A stretch of DNA of 55,392 bases, taken from Martelella radicis. GTDB taxonomy: Bacteria; Pseudomonadota; Alphaproteobacteria; Rhizobiales; Rhizobiaceae. Position numbers and translations under genes: made by a program. Each line of letters starts with the position of its first letter. Position 1 is the first letter of the stretch. The stretch lies in the NCBI RefSeq assembly GCF_014196625.1, contig NZ_JACIDZ010000020.1, positions 1 to 55,392 of the forward strand, written 5' to 3'. This document shows positions 26,345 through 34,098 of the stretch, in pieces. The notes under the pieces are model-generated. The model saw nothing but the letters and a program-made list of their open reading frames with translations. It was not told the origin of the DNA and did not search any database.

Positions 26345-27292
26345 ATGCCGAGGATCGCACGTTTCAATTCGCAACTGGTGGCGCCGCAACGTCGGCTGAC
26401 GTATTGGAACGACGTCTGCACGGCCGCGCTGGACGGCACCATGGTGGATAGCCCCGTCGACGGATTCCGCGCCGAAATGTGGCAGCTTACATTGGGAGAC
26501 CTGAAACTGCTGCGGCCAAGATCGGACACCTCGGTCGTGCAGCGGCCGGCCGGAACGGGCGACGTGCTGCTCATGCATCTACAGATCAAGGGCAGTTCGC
26601 ACTTCAGGACGCGGGCCCGGAACCGCCGGAACGAGGCGGTGCTGAAGGCCGGCGACTTCGTCCTGTCGACCGCCGAGCATGGCTACCGGTTCGACCTCAG
26701 TTCGAACCATGAACTGATCGTGGCCGAGTTGCCGCAGGCTCTCATCGCGCCCCATCTTCCGGGGCTGGAGGACCGCTATTGCCGCACCTATACCAGCGGC
26801 ACGCCCGGCGGGCGCATGTTCCGCGAGTTCCTGCTGTCGCTCTGGCGTCAGCCCGAGGATGAAGGCGCAGCCTGCGACGGCGCGTATGCACACGGCATCT
26901 CCTCGGCCTTCTCCACGCTTTGCGCGCTGGCGGTTGCCGGGGCCGAAGCCGCGCCGGAGGCGATGGACGGGCTGTTGTCGCTGCGCATGCGCTGCGACAG
27001 CTATATCGACGCCCATCTCGACGATCCCGAATTGGGCACGGCGGCGCTGGCGGCTGAGTTCGATGTATCGCCGCGGACGATCCAGGGCCTTTTTGCAGCC
27101 ATCGGCACCACGCCCACAGTATATATCCAACAACGCCGCCTGCAGCGCGCCGCCGACTGCCTGCGCGCCGACCTCTCCCGCGCGATCACCGACATTGCCT
27201 TCGACTTCGGCTTTAACGACAGCGCCTATTTCACCCGGCTGTTCCGGCGCCGGTTCGGCTGTTCGCCAACCGAATGGCGCACAGACAACTGA
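26345..27292 (+). CDS. AraC family transcriptional regulator
   Basis: About 315 residues. The N-terminal half (5-190) is an AraC_binding_2-like cupin domain with L-K-LLRPRSDTSVVQR and a D-FVLSTAEHGY segment. The C-terminal 100 residues hold two helix-turn-helix units: LAAEFDVSPRTIQGLF and ITDIAFDFGFNDSAYFTRLFRRRFGCSP, the AraC signature. It sits immediately upstream of, and in the same direction as, the cupin and TRAP genes, so it probably activates them in response to a transported organic acid. The start is uncertain: ATG 26345 gives the family length, and ATG 26309 or 26228 are upstream alternatives. Confidence 0.88.
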   Translation: MPRIARFNSQLVAPQRRLTYWNDVCTAALDGTMVDSPVDGFRAEMWQLTLGDLKLLRPRSDTSVVQRPAGTGDVLLMHLQIKGSSHFRTRARNRRNEAVLKAGDFVLSTAEHGYRFDLSSNHELIVAELPQALIAPHLPGLEDRYCRTYTSGTPGGRMFREFLLSLWRQPEDEGAACDGAYAHGISSAFSTLCALAVAGAEAAPEAMDGLLSLRMRCDSYIDAHLDDPELGTAALAAEFDVSPRTIQGLFAAIGTTPTVYIQQRRLQRAADCLRADLSRAITDIAFDFGFNDSAYFTRLFRRRFGCSPTEWRTDN

Positions 27293-27436
27293 CACGCGCC
27301 CGCCGCGTTTTTCGTTTCTGTCCCGGTTGCATGCGCTCCAGTACAAGCGGACGGCTTCGCCCTCTCTTAATGTTCGGTAACCGGGCCCTTGTGGCCCGGA
27401 TCGCAACCAAGCGTTTTCTGAGGGAGGAGGAACGCA

Positions 27437-27526
27437 ATGGCAGCCGAGCATGACCCGGCCGGAGACCCGGTCGCGCATGGTGCCTCGTCCTCTGCCCGAG
27501 GGGATAGGAGGAGAAAGCCATGCTGA
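27437..27526 (+). CDS. Possible 29-aa leader peptide
   Basis: A 30-codon ORF with a very strong ribosome-binding site (GGGAGGAGG, five bases before ATG). Its stop codon overlaps the start of the cupin gene (ATGCTGA). The peptide is Ala/Arg/Ser/Pro-rich, without hydrophobic segment or known family. The overlap would couple cupin translation to the leader. It may simply be a tract with two ribosome-binding sites, so this is a tentative call. Confidence 0.35.
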   Translation: MAAEHDPAGDPVAHGASSSARGDRRRKPC

Positions 27527-28065
27527 ACAAGAAGATTTCAAGCGACGCGCCGCCGTCGACCGCCTTCCGCATCGTCGACGTGCCGGACCCATACAAGGAT
27601 CTGTCGGCCCGAAGAGGCACAGAGGGCACCTTTGTCGGCTACAATGACGAGGAGAGCCCCTGGGTCCCCTTCGGCGAGAACGCCGCGATCCGGCACCTCG
27701 CGTTCGATGTGCGCAACAACATCTATTCCAACATCCTGTGGATCAAGAAGCCGGGCGTCATCGGCACTCACTACCACCGCGGCAAGATCATCATGCTCGT
27801 ACTCGAAGGCAGCGTGCGTTACCTCGAATATGACTGGCTCGCAACGCCGGGCGGCTTCATCCAGGAAGTTCCGGGCGAGGCGCATACCCTTGTGACCGAA
27901 CATCCCGAGGGCACCAAGATCTTCGGCTGGATGCAGGGGGCGATCGACTTCTACGACGAGGATGCAACCTTCGCCTTCACTGCGGATGTCTGGTGGTTCA
28001 TGAACCACTACGAGACCTATTGCCGCGAGAACAACCTGCCGATCAACGAGCAGCTCTACATCTGA
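27520..28065 (+). CDS. Cupin, 2,4'-dihydroxyacetophenone dioxygenase-like
   Basis: A 181-residue single cupin. The metal-binding motif is THYHRGKI near residues 86-93 followed by an E in LVLEGSVRY, and a second motif with P-G-E-AHTLVTE near 120-128. The pattern, including the C-terminal YC-REN-LP, matches proteins annotated as 2,4'-dihydroxyacetophenone dioxygenase family, which cleave an aromatic ketone side chain with iron and oxygen. The true substrate here is unverified. It is followed by a complete TRAP transporter, suggesting that an imported organic acid or aromatic is the substrate. AGGAGGAGAAAGCC precedes the ATG. Confidence 0.82.
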   Translation: MLNKKISSDAPPSTAFRIVDVPDPYKDLSARRGTEGTFVGYNDEESPWVPFGENAAIRHLAFDVRNNIYSNILWIKKPGVIGTHYHRGKIIMLVLEGSVRYLEYDWLATPGGFIQEVPGEAHTLVTEHPEGTKIFGWMQGAIDFYDEDATFAFTADVWWFMNHYETYCRENNLPINEQLYI

Positions 28066-28157
28066 GCCCGTTCACCGAAACGCCCGGCGAGCCCGGTTCC
28101 GGCCGCGCCGCCCCTGCGCGACGCGGCACGGGCGCACGATACCTGCGGAGACCCTGA

Positions 28158-28742
28158 ATGAGACAAGTGCTAGGTCGGCTGACCGCGCGCGCGACGGACT
28201 GGGCCATGGCCGTGGCCGAACTCGGCATCGCGCTGATGATGTTCCACGTGGTGGCCGAGGTCATATCGCGTCGGCTTTTTCGGGTCAGCCTGGACTCAGT
28301 GCCCGAGATCGTCGCCTTTTACTACATGGCCTCGGTCGTCTTCCTCTCGCTGGCCTATGTCACCCGGGCCGACGCGCATGTGGCGGCCACGCTGTTCACC
28401 GACATGCTGCCCGAACGGGCGCAGCGCCTGCTCTCCGGCGTCGTCCTGCTGATCCTCGCCGGGGTGATGGCCGCCCTCTGCTGGCAACTGGGCGTCGAGG
28501 CGGTGCGGATGACGCAGGTCGGCGAATTTCACCAGGGTGCGACAATGAACCTGCCGAAATGGCCGACGCGCTGGTTTCCGCCGCTGGGCACAGGGCTGAT
28601 GGCGCTGACGGCGCTCCTCATGGGCCTCGACAAGCTGACTGATCGTCAGACCGTGCCTTCGGCCTGGGAGAGAAATGTGCCGTCCGAAGAAAATCAGGAG
28701 CGACCAGCCAAGTCAGCCGATGCATCAGGGGAAACTGCCTAA
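28158..28742 (+). CDS. dctQ: TRAP transporter small permease (DctQ)
   Basis: A 194-residue inner-membrane protein with four helices. It contains the DctQ pattern: a first helix in the M-A-V-A-ELGIALMMFHVVAEVISRR region, then VPEIVAFYYMASVVFLSLAYVTR (residues about 51-75) with the conserved A-x-V tract, then E-R-AQRLLSGVVLLILAG. The last 40 residues are hydrophilic. It pairs with the large permease, whose ATG overlaps this stop (TAATG). The AraC regulator and cupin lie upstream and the binding protein downstream. Confidence 0.9.
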   Translation: MRQVLGRLTARATDWAMAVAELGIALMMFHVVAEVISRRLFRVSLDSVPEIVAFYYMASVVFLSLAYVTRADAHVAATLFTDMLPERAQRLLSGVVLLILAGVMAALCWQLGVEAVRMTQVGEFHQGATMNLPKWPTRWFPPLGTGLMALTALLMGLDKLTDRQTVPSAWERNVPSEENQERPAKSADASGETA

Positions 28743-30043
28743 TGTCCAACCTCGTCATCGGGTTCGCCGGCTTTTTTGCCATCGTCACCCTCATCGGACT
28801 GCGGTTCCAGGTCGGCCTGGCGCTGATTATCGTAGCCTTCAGCGGGCTGGCTCTGGTCACCAATGTCGACATCGCGCTGTCGATGCTGCGCGTGCTGCCC
28901 TACGATTTCGTTGCCAACTGGGATCTTTCGGCCGTACCGATGTTCCTGCTGATGGGCGCGATCGCCCACCGCTCGGGCATGACGGCAAGCCTGTTCGAGG
29001 TCGCGCGACTTTGGTTTTCGCGGCTGCCCGGCGGGCTGGCCGTGGCCACCAATTTTGCCTGTGCGGGGTTTGCTTCGGCCTCGGGCTCATCGCTGGCGAC
29101 AACCATGGCGATTGGCCGGATCACCATCCCCGAAATGCGCAAATATGGCTATGATCCGGGGTTGTCGGCCGGTATCGTCGCCTGCGGCGGCACGCTTGGC
29201 GTGCTGATCCCGCCATCGATCTTCCTGGTGATCTACGGCATCTTCGCCGAGGTCTCGATCGCCGCGCTCTTCATGGCCGGCGTGGTTCCGGGGCTGTTGA
29301 CCGCGATCATCTACTTTGCCCAGATCGTGCTGCGCTGCTGGCTCAACCCTGCGCTTGCTCCGCCGGTTCCCGATCATCCGACCTGGTCGGAAAGACTTGG
29401 CGCGTTGCGCACCATCTGGCCACTGCCGCTGCTCATCCTTGCGGTGATCGGGGGAATTTATTCGGGCATCGCAACGCCGACGGAGGCCGGCGCGCTGGGC
29501 GCGTTTCTCGCGCTGTTGATTGCCATTGTGCAGCGCCGGATGAGCTTCATCAACTTCCGCCAGGCGGCGCGGGAAAGCATTCTCGCCACGGCATCGATAT
29601 TCTTCGTCGCGATCGGCGCGGTGCTCTTGACCCGATTCATGGCGTTCAGCGGCGTGCCGGCCTTTCTTGCCGGGCTGGTGGCTGACTATTCGGTGAATGT
29701 CGTGACCATGATCCTGGTCACCATGGTGATCTACCTGGTCCTGGGCATGTTTCTCGACCCGCTGGGCATGATGCTGCTGACTTTGCCCGTCATGCTGCCG
29801 ATGTTCGAGACGGCGGGCATGAACCTGGTCTGGTTCGGCATCCTGATGGTCAAGTTCATCGAGATCGGGCTGATCACGCCGCCTGTAGGGCTGAACGTCT
29901 ATGCTGTGAAGATCCTGGCCCCCGACTACCGCCTGCAGGACATCTTCCGCGGCGCGCTTTGGTTCCTCCTCGCCGAGGCCTTCATCATCGCGCTGCTGAT
30001 CGGGTTTCCGCAGATCACCCTGTTCCTGCCCGGCATCATGTGA
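28742..30043 (+). CDS. dctM: TRAP transporter large permease (DctM)
   Basis: A 433-residue TRAP large permease with about 12 hydrophobic segments. It has the family blocks A-x-P-MFLLMGAIAHRSGM (about 61-77), a SGSS-x-ATTMAIGRITIPEMRKYGYDP block (about 113-140), GVLIPPSIFLVIYG (155-168), and the closing GLITPPVGLNVY block near 380. It uses a sodium gradient to move substrate delivered by the binding protein encoded directly downstream. It is translationally coupled to the DctQ gene. Confidence 0.93.
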   Translation: MSNLVIGFAGFFAIVTLIGLRFQVGLALIIVAFSGLALVTNVDIALSMLRVLPYDFVANWDLSAVPMFLLMGAIAHRSGMTASLFEVARLWFSRLPGGLAVATNFACAGFASASGSSLATTMAIGRITIPEMRKYGYDPGLSAGIVACGGTLGVLIPPSIFLVIYGIFAEVSIAALFMAGVVPGLLTAIIYFAQIVLRCWLNPALAPPVPDHPTWSERLGALRTIWPLPLLILAVIGGIYSGIATPTEAGALGAFLALLIAIVQRRMSFINFRQAARESILATASIFFVAIGAVLLTRFMAFSGVPAFLAGLVADYSVNVVTMILVTMVIYLVLGMFLDPLGMMLLTLPVMLPMFETAGMNLVWFGILMVKFIEIGLITPPVGLNVYAVKILAPDYRLQDIFRGALWFLLAEAFIIALLIGFPQITLFLPGIM

Positions 30044-30109
30044 TGTTCGGCGGATCATAGCGGCCGTCCAGGGAGAGGACGGTCGAATCTTCAAAAGGAG
30101 GAGACGTGC

Positions 30110-31225
30110 ATGAGCAAGAGACTGACCCTGGCGCTTGCCGCCGCTGCGATGATCGGAGGAGGCCCCGCCATCGCCACCGATTTCACCTATTCGTCCTGGA
30201 CGCCGCCGGCGGCGCCGAACAACCGGCTGGGCACCGTGCCCATGTTCGAGCGGATCACCGAAGAACTCGCCGGAACCGAGGACGCGATCACCTTTCAGAA
30301 TTTCATGGGCGGCCAGTTGTTCAACAATGCGACAACCCTGCCGGCAATCCGTGACGGCATCGTCGATGGCGGCGTGCTGGTGCCGGCCTATAATTCCGCC
30401 GAACTGAAGACGCATGTCACACTCGGCGAAACCCAGGCGCTGGTCAATGACGGCCTGTCGGGTGCCGCCGCCGCCACCGAGACGCTGCTCATGAACTGTC
30501 CCGGCTGTCTTTCGGAATACGCGGCCCAGAACGCCATCCCCATGGGCTCCTACGCTTCGACGCCCTACTACCTGATGTGCAATTTCGAGGTCACCGGGAT
30601 TGATGCGCTGCGCGGCAAGCGCTCTGCCGAGGGGAACCCGATGTTCAACCGCTGGGCCCAGCGCATGGGCATGTCGCGCCAGTCGCTGTCGCCACCGGAT
30701 TTCCAGCAGGCCCTGCAGCGCGGCACGGTCGACTGCGTCTTCGCCCCCAAGGACTGGCTGGTGGCCTACAGCCTCTCGGACGTGGTGGTTTCGATCGTGG
30801 ATGACACCTCGCACGGCGCTTTCTCTGCGGTGGTGCTGATGGCCATGAACCAGGACACATGGGGAGCCTTGAGCGAACCCCAGCGCGAAGCCTTCCGTAA
30901 GGAGATGCCGAAGGCGATCATGGATGTGACCAACGGCTATTACGTCGACGAGGCGCGCGGAATGGCAGCGGCGGAGGAAGAAGGCATCATCCTGGTAAAT
31001 CTCGGTGAGGAATATGCCCAGGCCTGGTCAGACTTCCAGCAGTCCGAGCGCGCGGAGATCATCCAGGCAGCCAATGCCCGCGGCGTGGAAAATGCCGAGG
31101 CCCTGGTTAACGATTTCACGGCCCTGCTTGCGGAATGGGAAGCCATTGCCGACGAGCTGGATCATGATCCCGAGGCCATCGCCGAGCGGATGTATGAGCG
31201 CATCTTCTCCAAGGCCTCGTTCTGA
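30110..31225 (+). CDS. dctP: TRAP transporter substrate-binding protein (DctP)
   Basis: A 371-residue periplasmic binding protein with a Sec signal peptide (1-22, ending in A-I-A-T). It has the DctP fold layout: an early F-x-NFMGGQLFNNATTLPAIRDG segment, then the LRGKR hinge (about 166-170), the D-FQQALQRGTVDCVFAPKDW block (about 196-214) and C-terminal helices. Cysteines near residue 127 (NCPGC) are unusual for the family. The ligand is unknown, but the cupin neighbour hints at an aromatic or hydroxy acid. The gene follows DctM by 66 bp with AAAAGGAGGAG upstream. Confidence 0.9.
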   Translation: MSKRLTLALAAAAMIGGGPAIATDFTYSSWTPPAAPNNRLGTVPMFERITEELAGTEDAITFQNFMGGQLFNNATTLPAIRDGIVDGGVLVPAYNSAELKTHVTLGETQALVNDGLSGAAAATETLLMNCPGCLSEYAAQNAIPMGSYASTPYYLMCNFEVTGIDALRGKRSAEGNPMFNRWAQRMGMSRQSLSPPDFQQALQRGTVDCVFAPKDWLVAYSLSDVVVSIVDDTSHGAFSAVVLMAMNQDTWGALSEPQREAFRKEMPKAIMDVTNGYYVDEARGMAAAEEEGIILVNLGEEYAQAWSDFQQSERAEIIQAANARGVENAEALVNDFTALLAEWEAIADELDHDPEAIAERMYERIFSKASF

Positions 31226-31541
31226 GGCCCTCCCCTCCCGGTCGTCGTGGCAACCGCCGAGAGGCATCCATGGCGACCGGGGTTATTGTCGGGCATCAGG
31301 CCGCAAAAAAGCATGAAAATTTGGATGGTGACCGGCGGCCGCACTCGACCGCCGCGAACCGTCGGAGCAGCCATACCCCGCACGGCGACGGGACGGCTAG
31401 ATGAGAGCATTCAGAAAAAGTGGTTACCGGTTTTTCGTCCGGAAGCGATCCTAAGCGTGGTTGACCGCGGCTGGACAATCGTAACCATCTGGATGCCGAG
31501 GCCAGTCTCTGACGCGACTGCACCAACGATGCCCCCGCGGC
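31226..31541. other. Intergenic region with rhizobial-type repeat
   Basis: This gap lies between the convergent TRAP and CDF genes. It holds a CCCGGTCG / CGACCGGG inverted repeat early in the region (31236-31304 area) and, at 31403-31454, a copy-like tract with AGAGCATTCAGAAAAAGTGG then ACCGGTTTTTCGTCCGG. The latter resembles a family of palindromic intergenic repeats common in Hyphomicrobiales genomes. No gene is seen. Confidence 0.5.
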
Positions 31542-32486
31542 TCAGACGATCTCCGACGGCCGGAGCCTGCATTTTTCGGCCGTTTCGGCCGTTTCGATCT
31601 GCAGCGTGGCGTGGCCGATCTCGAAATGCTCATGCAACTCGTCGGGGAGCGTGGAGAGCAGGGTTCGGTGATAACCCTCGGCACACACGATATGCGCCGT
31701 CAGCGCCGTTTCGGTGGTGCTGAGCGCCCAGATATGGAGGTCGTGAACCTCGTCGACGCCCTCGGCCCCTTCGAGAAGCTTGCGCACCTCGTCGATGTCG
31801 ATGCCGGCGGGTACCGCATCCATGGCGAGCCGGGTGGAATCGCGCAGCAGGCCCCAGGTGCCGATCAGGATGACGATGCCGATGAGAAGGCTCACGGCCG
31901 GATCGATCCAGTCCCAGCCGGTGAAGCTGATGACGATGGCCGCGATGATGACGCCGACGGTCACGCCGGCATCGGCCGCCATGTGAAGATAGGCGCCGCG
32001 AATATTGATGTCCGATTTACTGCCTGAGGCAAACAGAAAGGCGGTGAAGCCATTGACCAGCACACCGGCAGCCGCGACCCAGATCACCGTGCCGGTCTCG
32101 ATCGGTTCGGGCGTGAAGAACCGGCCGATCGCCTCCCAGCTGATGGCGCCGACGGCGACAATCAGGATGATGGCATTGGCGAGCGACGCCAGGATCGGCG
32201 CGCGCTTGAAGCCGTAGGTGCGGATGCCGCCCGGCGGTTTCGCCGCAAGCCAGATCGCGCCCCAGGCGATCACCAGGCCCAGAACGTCGGAAAGATTGTG
32301 TCCGGCATCGGCCAGAAGCGCCAGCGATCCGGTGATGACGCCGAAAACCGCCTCCAGCGCCACATAGATGATGTTGAGGGAAATGCCGATGGCAAAGGCG
32401 CGGCCGAAGCTCTTGGGCGCGTGGGAATGCCCGTGGCCGCCATGGCCATGTCCGCCATGGCTGTGATCGTGATGATGCCCCGACAT
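31542..32486 (-). CDS. Cation diffusion facilitator (Zn/Co/Ni exporter)
   Basis: A 314-residue CDF exporter. A His-rich N-terminus (about 12 His in residues 1-24) precedes six membrane helices. The transport-site motifs H-x3-D are visible in ADAGHNLSDV (helix II, about 60-69) and HMAADAG (helix V, about 157-163). The C-terminal 90 residues are the cytosolic ferredoxin-like domain with V-H-DLHIWALS. It exchanges divalent metal for protons across the inner membrane. The motif type (H-D / H-D) favours zinc, possibly also cobalt or nickel. It stands alone, followed by 103 bp and the DsbB gene upstream. Confidence 0.93.
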   Translation of the reverse strand: MSGHHHDHSHGGHGHGGHGHSHAPKSFGRAFAIGISLNIIYVALEAVFGVITGSLALLADAGHNLSDVLGLVIAWGAIWLAAKPPGGIRTYGFKRAPILASLANAIILIVAVGAISWEAIGRFFTPEPIETGTVIWVAAAGVLVNGFTAFLFASGSKSDINIRGAYLHMAADAGVTVGVIIAAIVISFTGWDWIDPAVSLLIGIVILIGTWGLLRDSTRLAMDAVPAGIDIDEVRKLLEGAEGVDEVHDLHIWALSTTETALTAHIVCAEGYHRTLLSTLPDELHEHFEIGHATLQIETAETAEKCRLRPSEIV

Positions 32487-32589
32487 GCTTCGCCTCCGCG
32501 TTTGATATGCAGAGGAATGTAGAAGCTATAGCGGGGTGAGGATCAAGAGGCCCGGGCGCGAAAAATGCGCCCGGTGTTCTGCCATGATC

Positions 32590-33108
32590 TTACTTTTTCG
32601 GCTTGCCGACGCCCCAGAGCGCGATAGCCGCGATGATGATGCTGACGACTACGTTCCAGCCGGCGAAGGAGAGGCCCAGCACGCGCAGCGCCGCCTCGTC
32701 GCATTTCGGACCGGTGACCCGGTTGAGGTCGGCCAGAAGCGAGCTGGCATCCGTCGTCATGCCGGAAAGGGAGCCGGAGCAATCCGTCGGGCCCGCCCAC
32801 CAGTGCCATTCGACGCCGGAGTGGTAGATGCCCATGATCATGCCCCAGATCATCAGTCCGGCGATGACGAGGAGCGCCAGCCTGCCGACAAGGCGCGGCA
32901 GAAAGCCGAAACGGATGGCGAGCAGGCCGACAATGCCGACGGGCACGCCGATATAATAGGGTTTGCGCTCCAGAAGGCAGAGATGGCAGGGGATATAGCC
33001 GCCGATATGCTCGAAGCCGAGGGCCGAAAGCACCGAAACGGCCATGCCAAGCGTCACCAGAACGAGGCTGATGACGAGGCGATTGTCTGTAATGAAGCGG
33101 GGGAGCAT
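32590..33108 (-). CDS. dsbB: Disulfide bond formation protein B
   Basis: A 172-residue inner-membrane protein with four helices. It has the quinone-proximal pair C-H-L-C (about 41-44) in the first periplasmic loop and a second pair in the longer loop, TDCSG (about 110) and PKCDE (about 132), matching the DsbB disulfide relay that re-oxidises DsbA using quinone. It begins 9 bp after the stop of the YqaA-family gene and is probably co-transcribed with it. No DsbA gene is in the window. Confidence 0.92.
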   Translation of the reverse strand: MLPRFITDNRLVISLVLVTLGMAVSVLSALGFEHIGGYIPCHLCLLERKPYYIGVPVGIVGLLAIRFGFLPRLVGRLALLVIAGLMIWGMIMGIYHSGVEWHWWAGPTDCSGSLSGMTTDASSLLADLNRVTGPKCDEAALRVLGLSFAGWNVVVSIIIAAIALWGVGKPKK

Positions 33109-33117
33109 GGGATGAAC

Positions 33118-33699
33118 CTAGAAGACGTATTTGACGAGGTAGAATCCGCCGAACAGCAGAACGACGAAGACGGTGAAGAGAATGCCGAGATATTTCTCGA
33201 TGAAATCGCGGATCGGCACACCGTAACGGTTGAGCAGAAAGGCGATCAGGAAGAAGCGGAACGAGCGGCCGATGACGCTGACCAGCAGAAATATGCCGAA
33301 ATTGAGCCCCGTCGCGCCGGAGAAGATCGTCAGCACCTTGTAGGGGAAGGGGGTGATGGCGGCGAAGAGAACGCCCCAGCCGCCCCATGTGTTGTACCAC
33401 TCGGCGATCTGCTCGAAGGAGTGTTCCTTGCCGTAGAAGGCGAGGATCGGCTGGCCGACGGCCTCGAACAGGAACATGCCGATCAGGTAGCCGCCGATCG
33501 CGCCGAGGATCGAGGCAAGCGTGCAGATGAGGGCAATACGCAGCCATTTGAGCGGCTTTGCGATCACCATCGGGATCATCAGCACATCCGGCGGAATGGG
33601 AAAGAACGAGCTCTCGGCGAACGACACCGCAAAAAGCGCGCGTTCGGCGTGGCGCGTCGCGGCAAGGGAGAGTGTCCAGTTGTAAAGGCGGCGCAACAT
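33118..33699 (-). CDS. YqaA/DedA-like VTT-domain membrane protein
   Basis: A 193-residue protein of the YqaA branch of the DedA/VTT (SNARE-associated) family. It has the ES-SFFPIPPDVLMIPM block (about 28-43), a G-x-x-GYLIGMFLFEAVG block (about 65-80), and ITPFPYKVLTIFSGATG (about 114-130). These match re-entrant and helical segments of putative lipid or proton-coupled transporters. The ATG at 33699 fits the family length; a longer frame to 33960 runs across the tRNA-Leu gene and is rejected. It is the first gene of a pair with dsbB. Confidence 0.9.
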   Translation of the reverse strand: MLRRLYNWTLSLAATRHAERALFAVSFAESSFFPIPPDVLMIPMVIAKPLKWLRIALICTLASILGAIGGYLIGMFLFEAVGQPILAFYGKEHSFEQIAEWYNTWGGWGVLFAAITPFPYKVLTIFSGATGLNFGIFLLVSVIGRSFRFFLIAFLLNRYGVPIRDFIEKYLGILFTVFVVLLFGGFYLVKYVF

Positions 33700-33884
33700 G
33701 GGATGATCCGGAAATGATTGGCGACAGGGATTTAGAATATTGCCGGAGGATGGTAAATCCCGCGCCGCTTGTCCATTCTTCACTACGGCGTGATGCCGGC
33801 TTTTCGCATGATCGGGATCAAAATCCCGGTTGACGCAACGCCCGATCCCCGTATATTTCGCCCCAACCCGGTCTCGACCGGCGG

Positions 33885-33969
33885 GCCCCTTTGGCGGAAC
33901 TGGTAGACGCGCCTGACTCAAAATCAGGTTCCGAAAGGAGTGCTGGTTCGATTCCGGCAAGGGGCACCA
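33885..33969 (+). tRNA. tRNA-Leu(CAA)
   Basis: An 85-nt class II tRNA with a long variable arm (GTTCCGAAAGGAGTG region) and encoded CCA. The acceptor GCCCCTT pairs with AAGGGGC. The anticodon loop CTCAAAA gives anticodon CAA, decoding UUG. A tyrosine integrase starts 130 bp downstream in the same direction, so the 3' part of this gene is the likely attachment site of the prophage fragment. Confidence 0.95.
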
Positions 33970-34098
33970 AATTTCTTACCGTTGCTCTTCATTAAGCTTT
34001 TGTTTTTCAACTGAAAATTAGGAAATCTCTTCCCTGGATATTGCGCTCAATGCCTTTTGCGTGCAACAAAGTGTGCAGCAAATTGGGTAACGAGCGCT

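Noticed and set aside
29087-30814. Minus-strand ORF of 575 codons
   Set aside because: It is antisense to TRAP dctM and dctP, and its predicted protein is His/Arg/Gln-rich without domains.
32536-33717. Plus-strand ORF of 393 codons
   Set aside because: It is antisense to dsbB and the YqaA gene, and its composition (Asp/Glu/Ala-rich) is typical of a shadow.
33700-33960. Long N-terminal extension of the YqaA protein
   Set aside because: It would be read across the tRNA-Leu gene. The family start fits the ATG at 33699.
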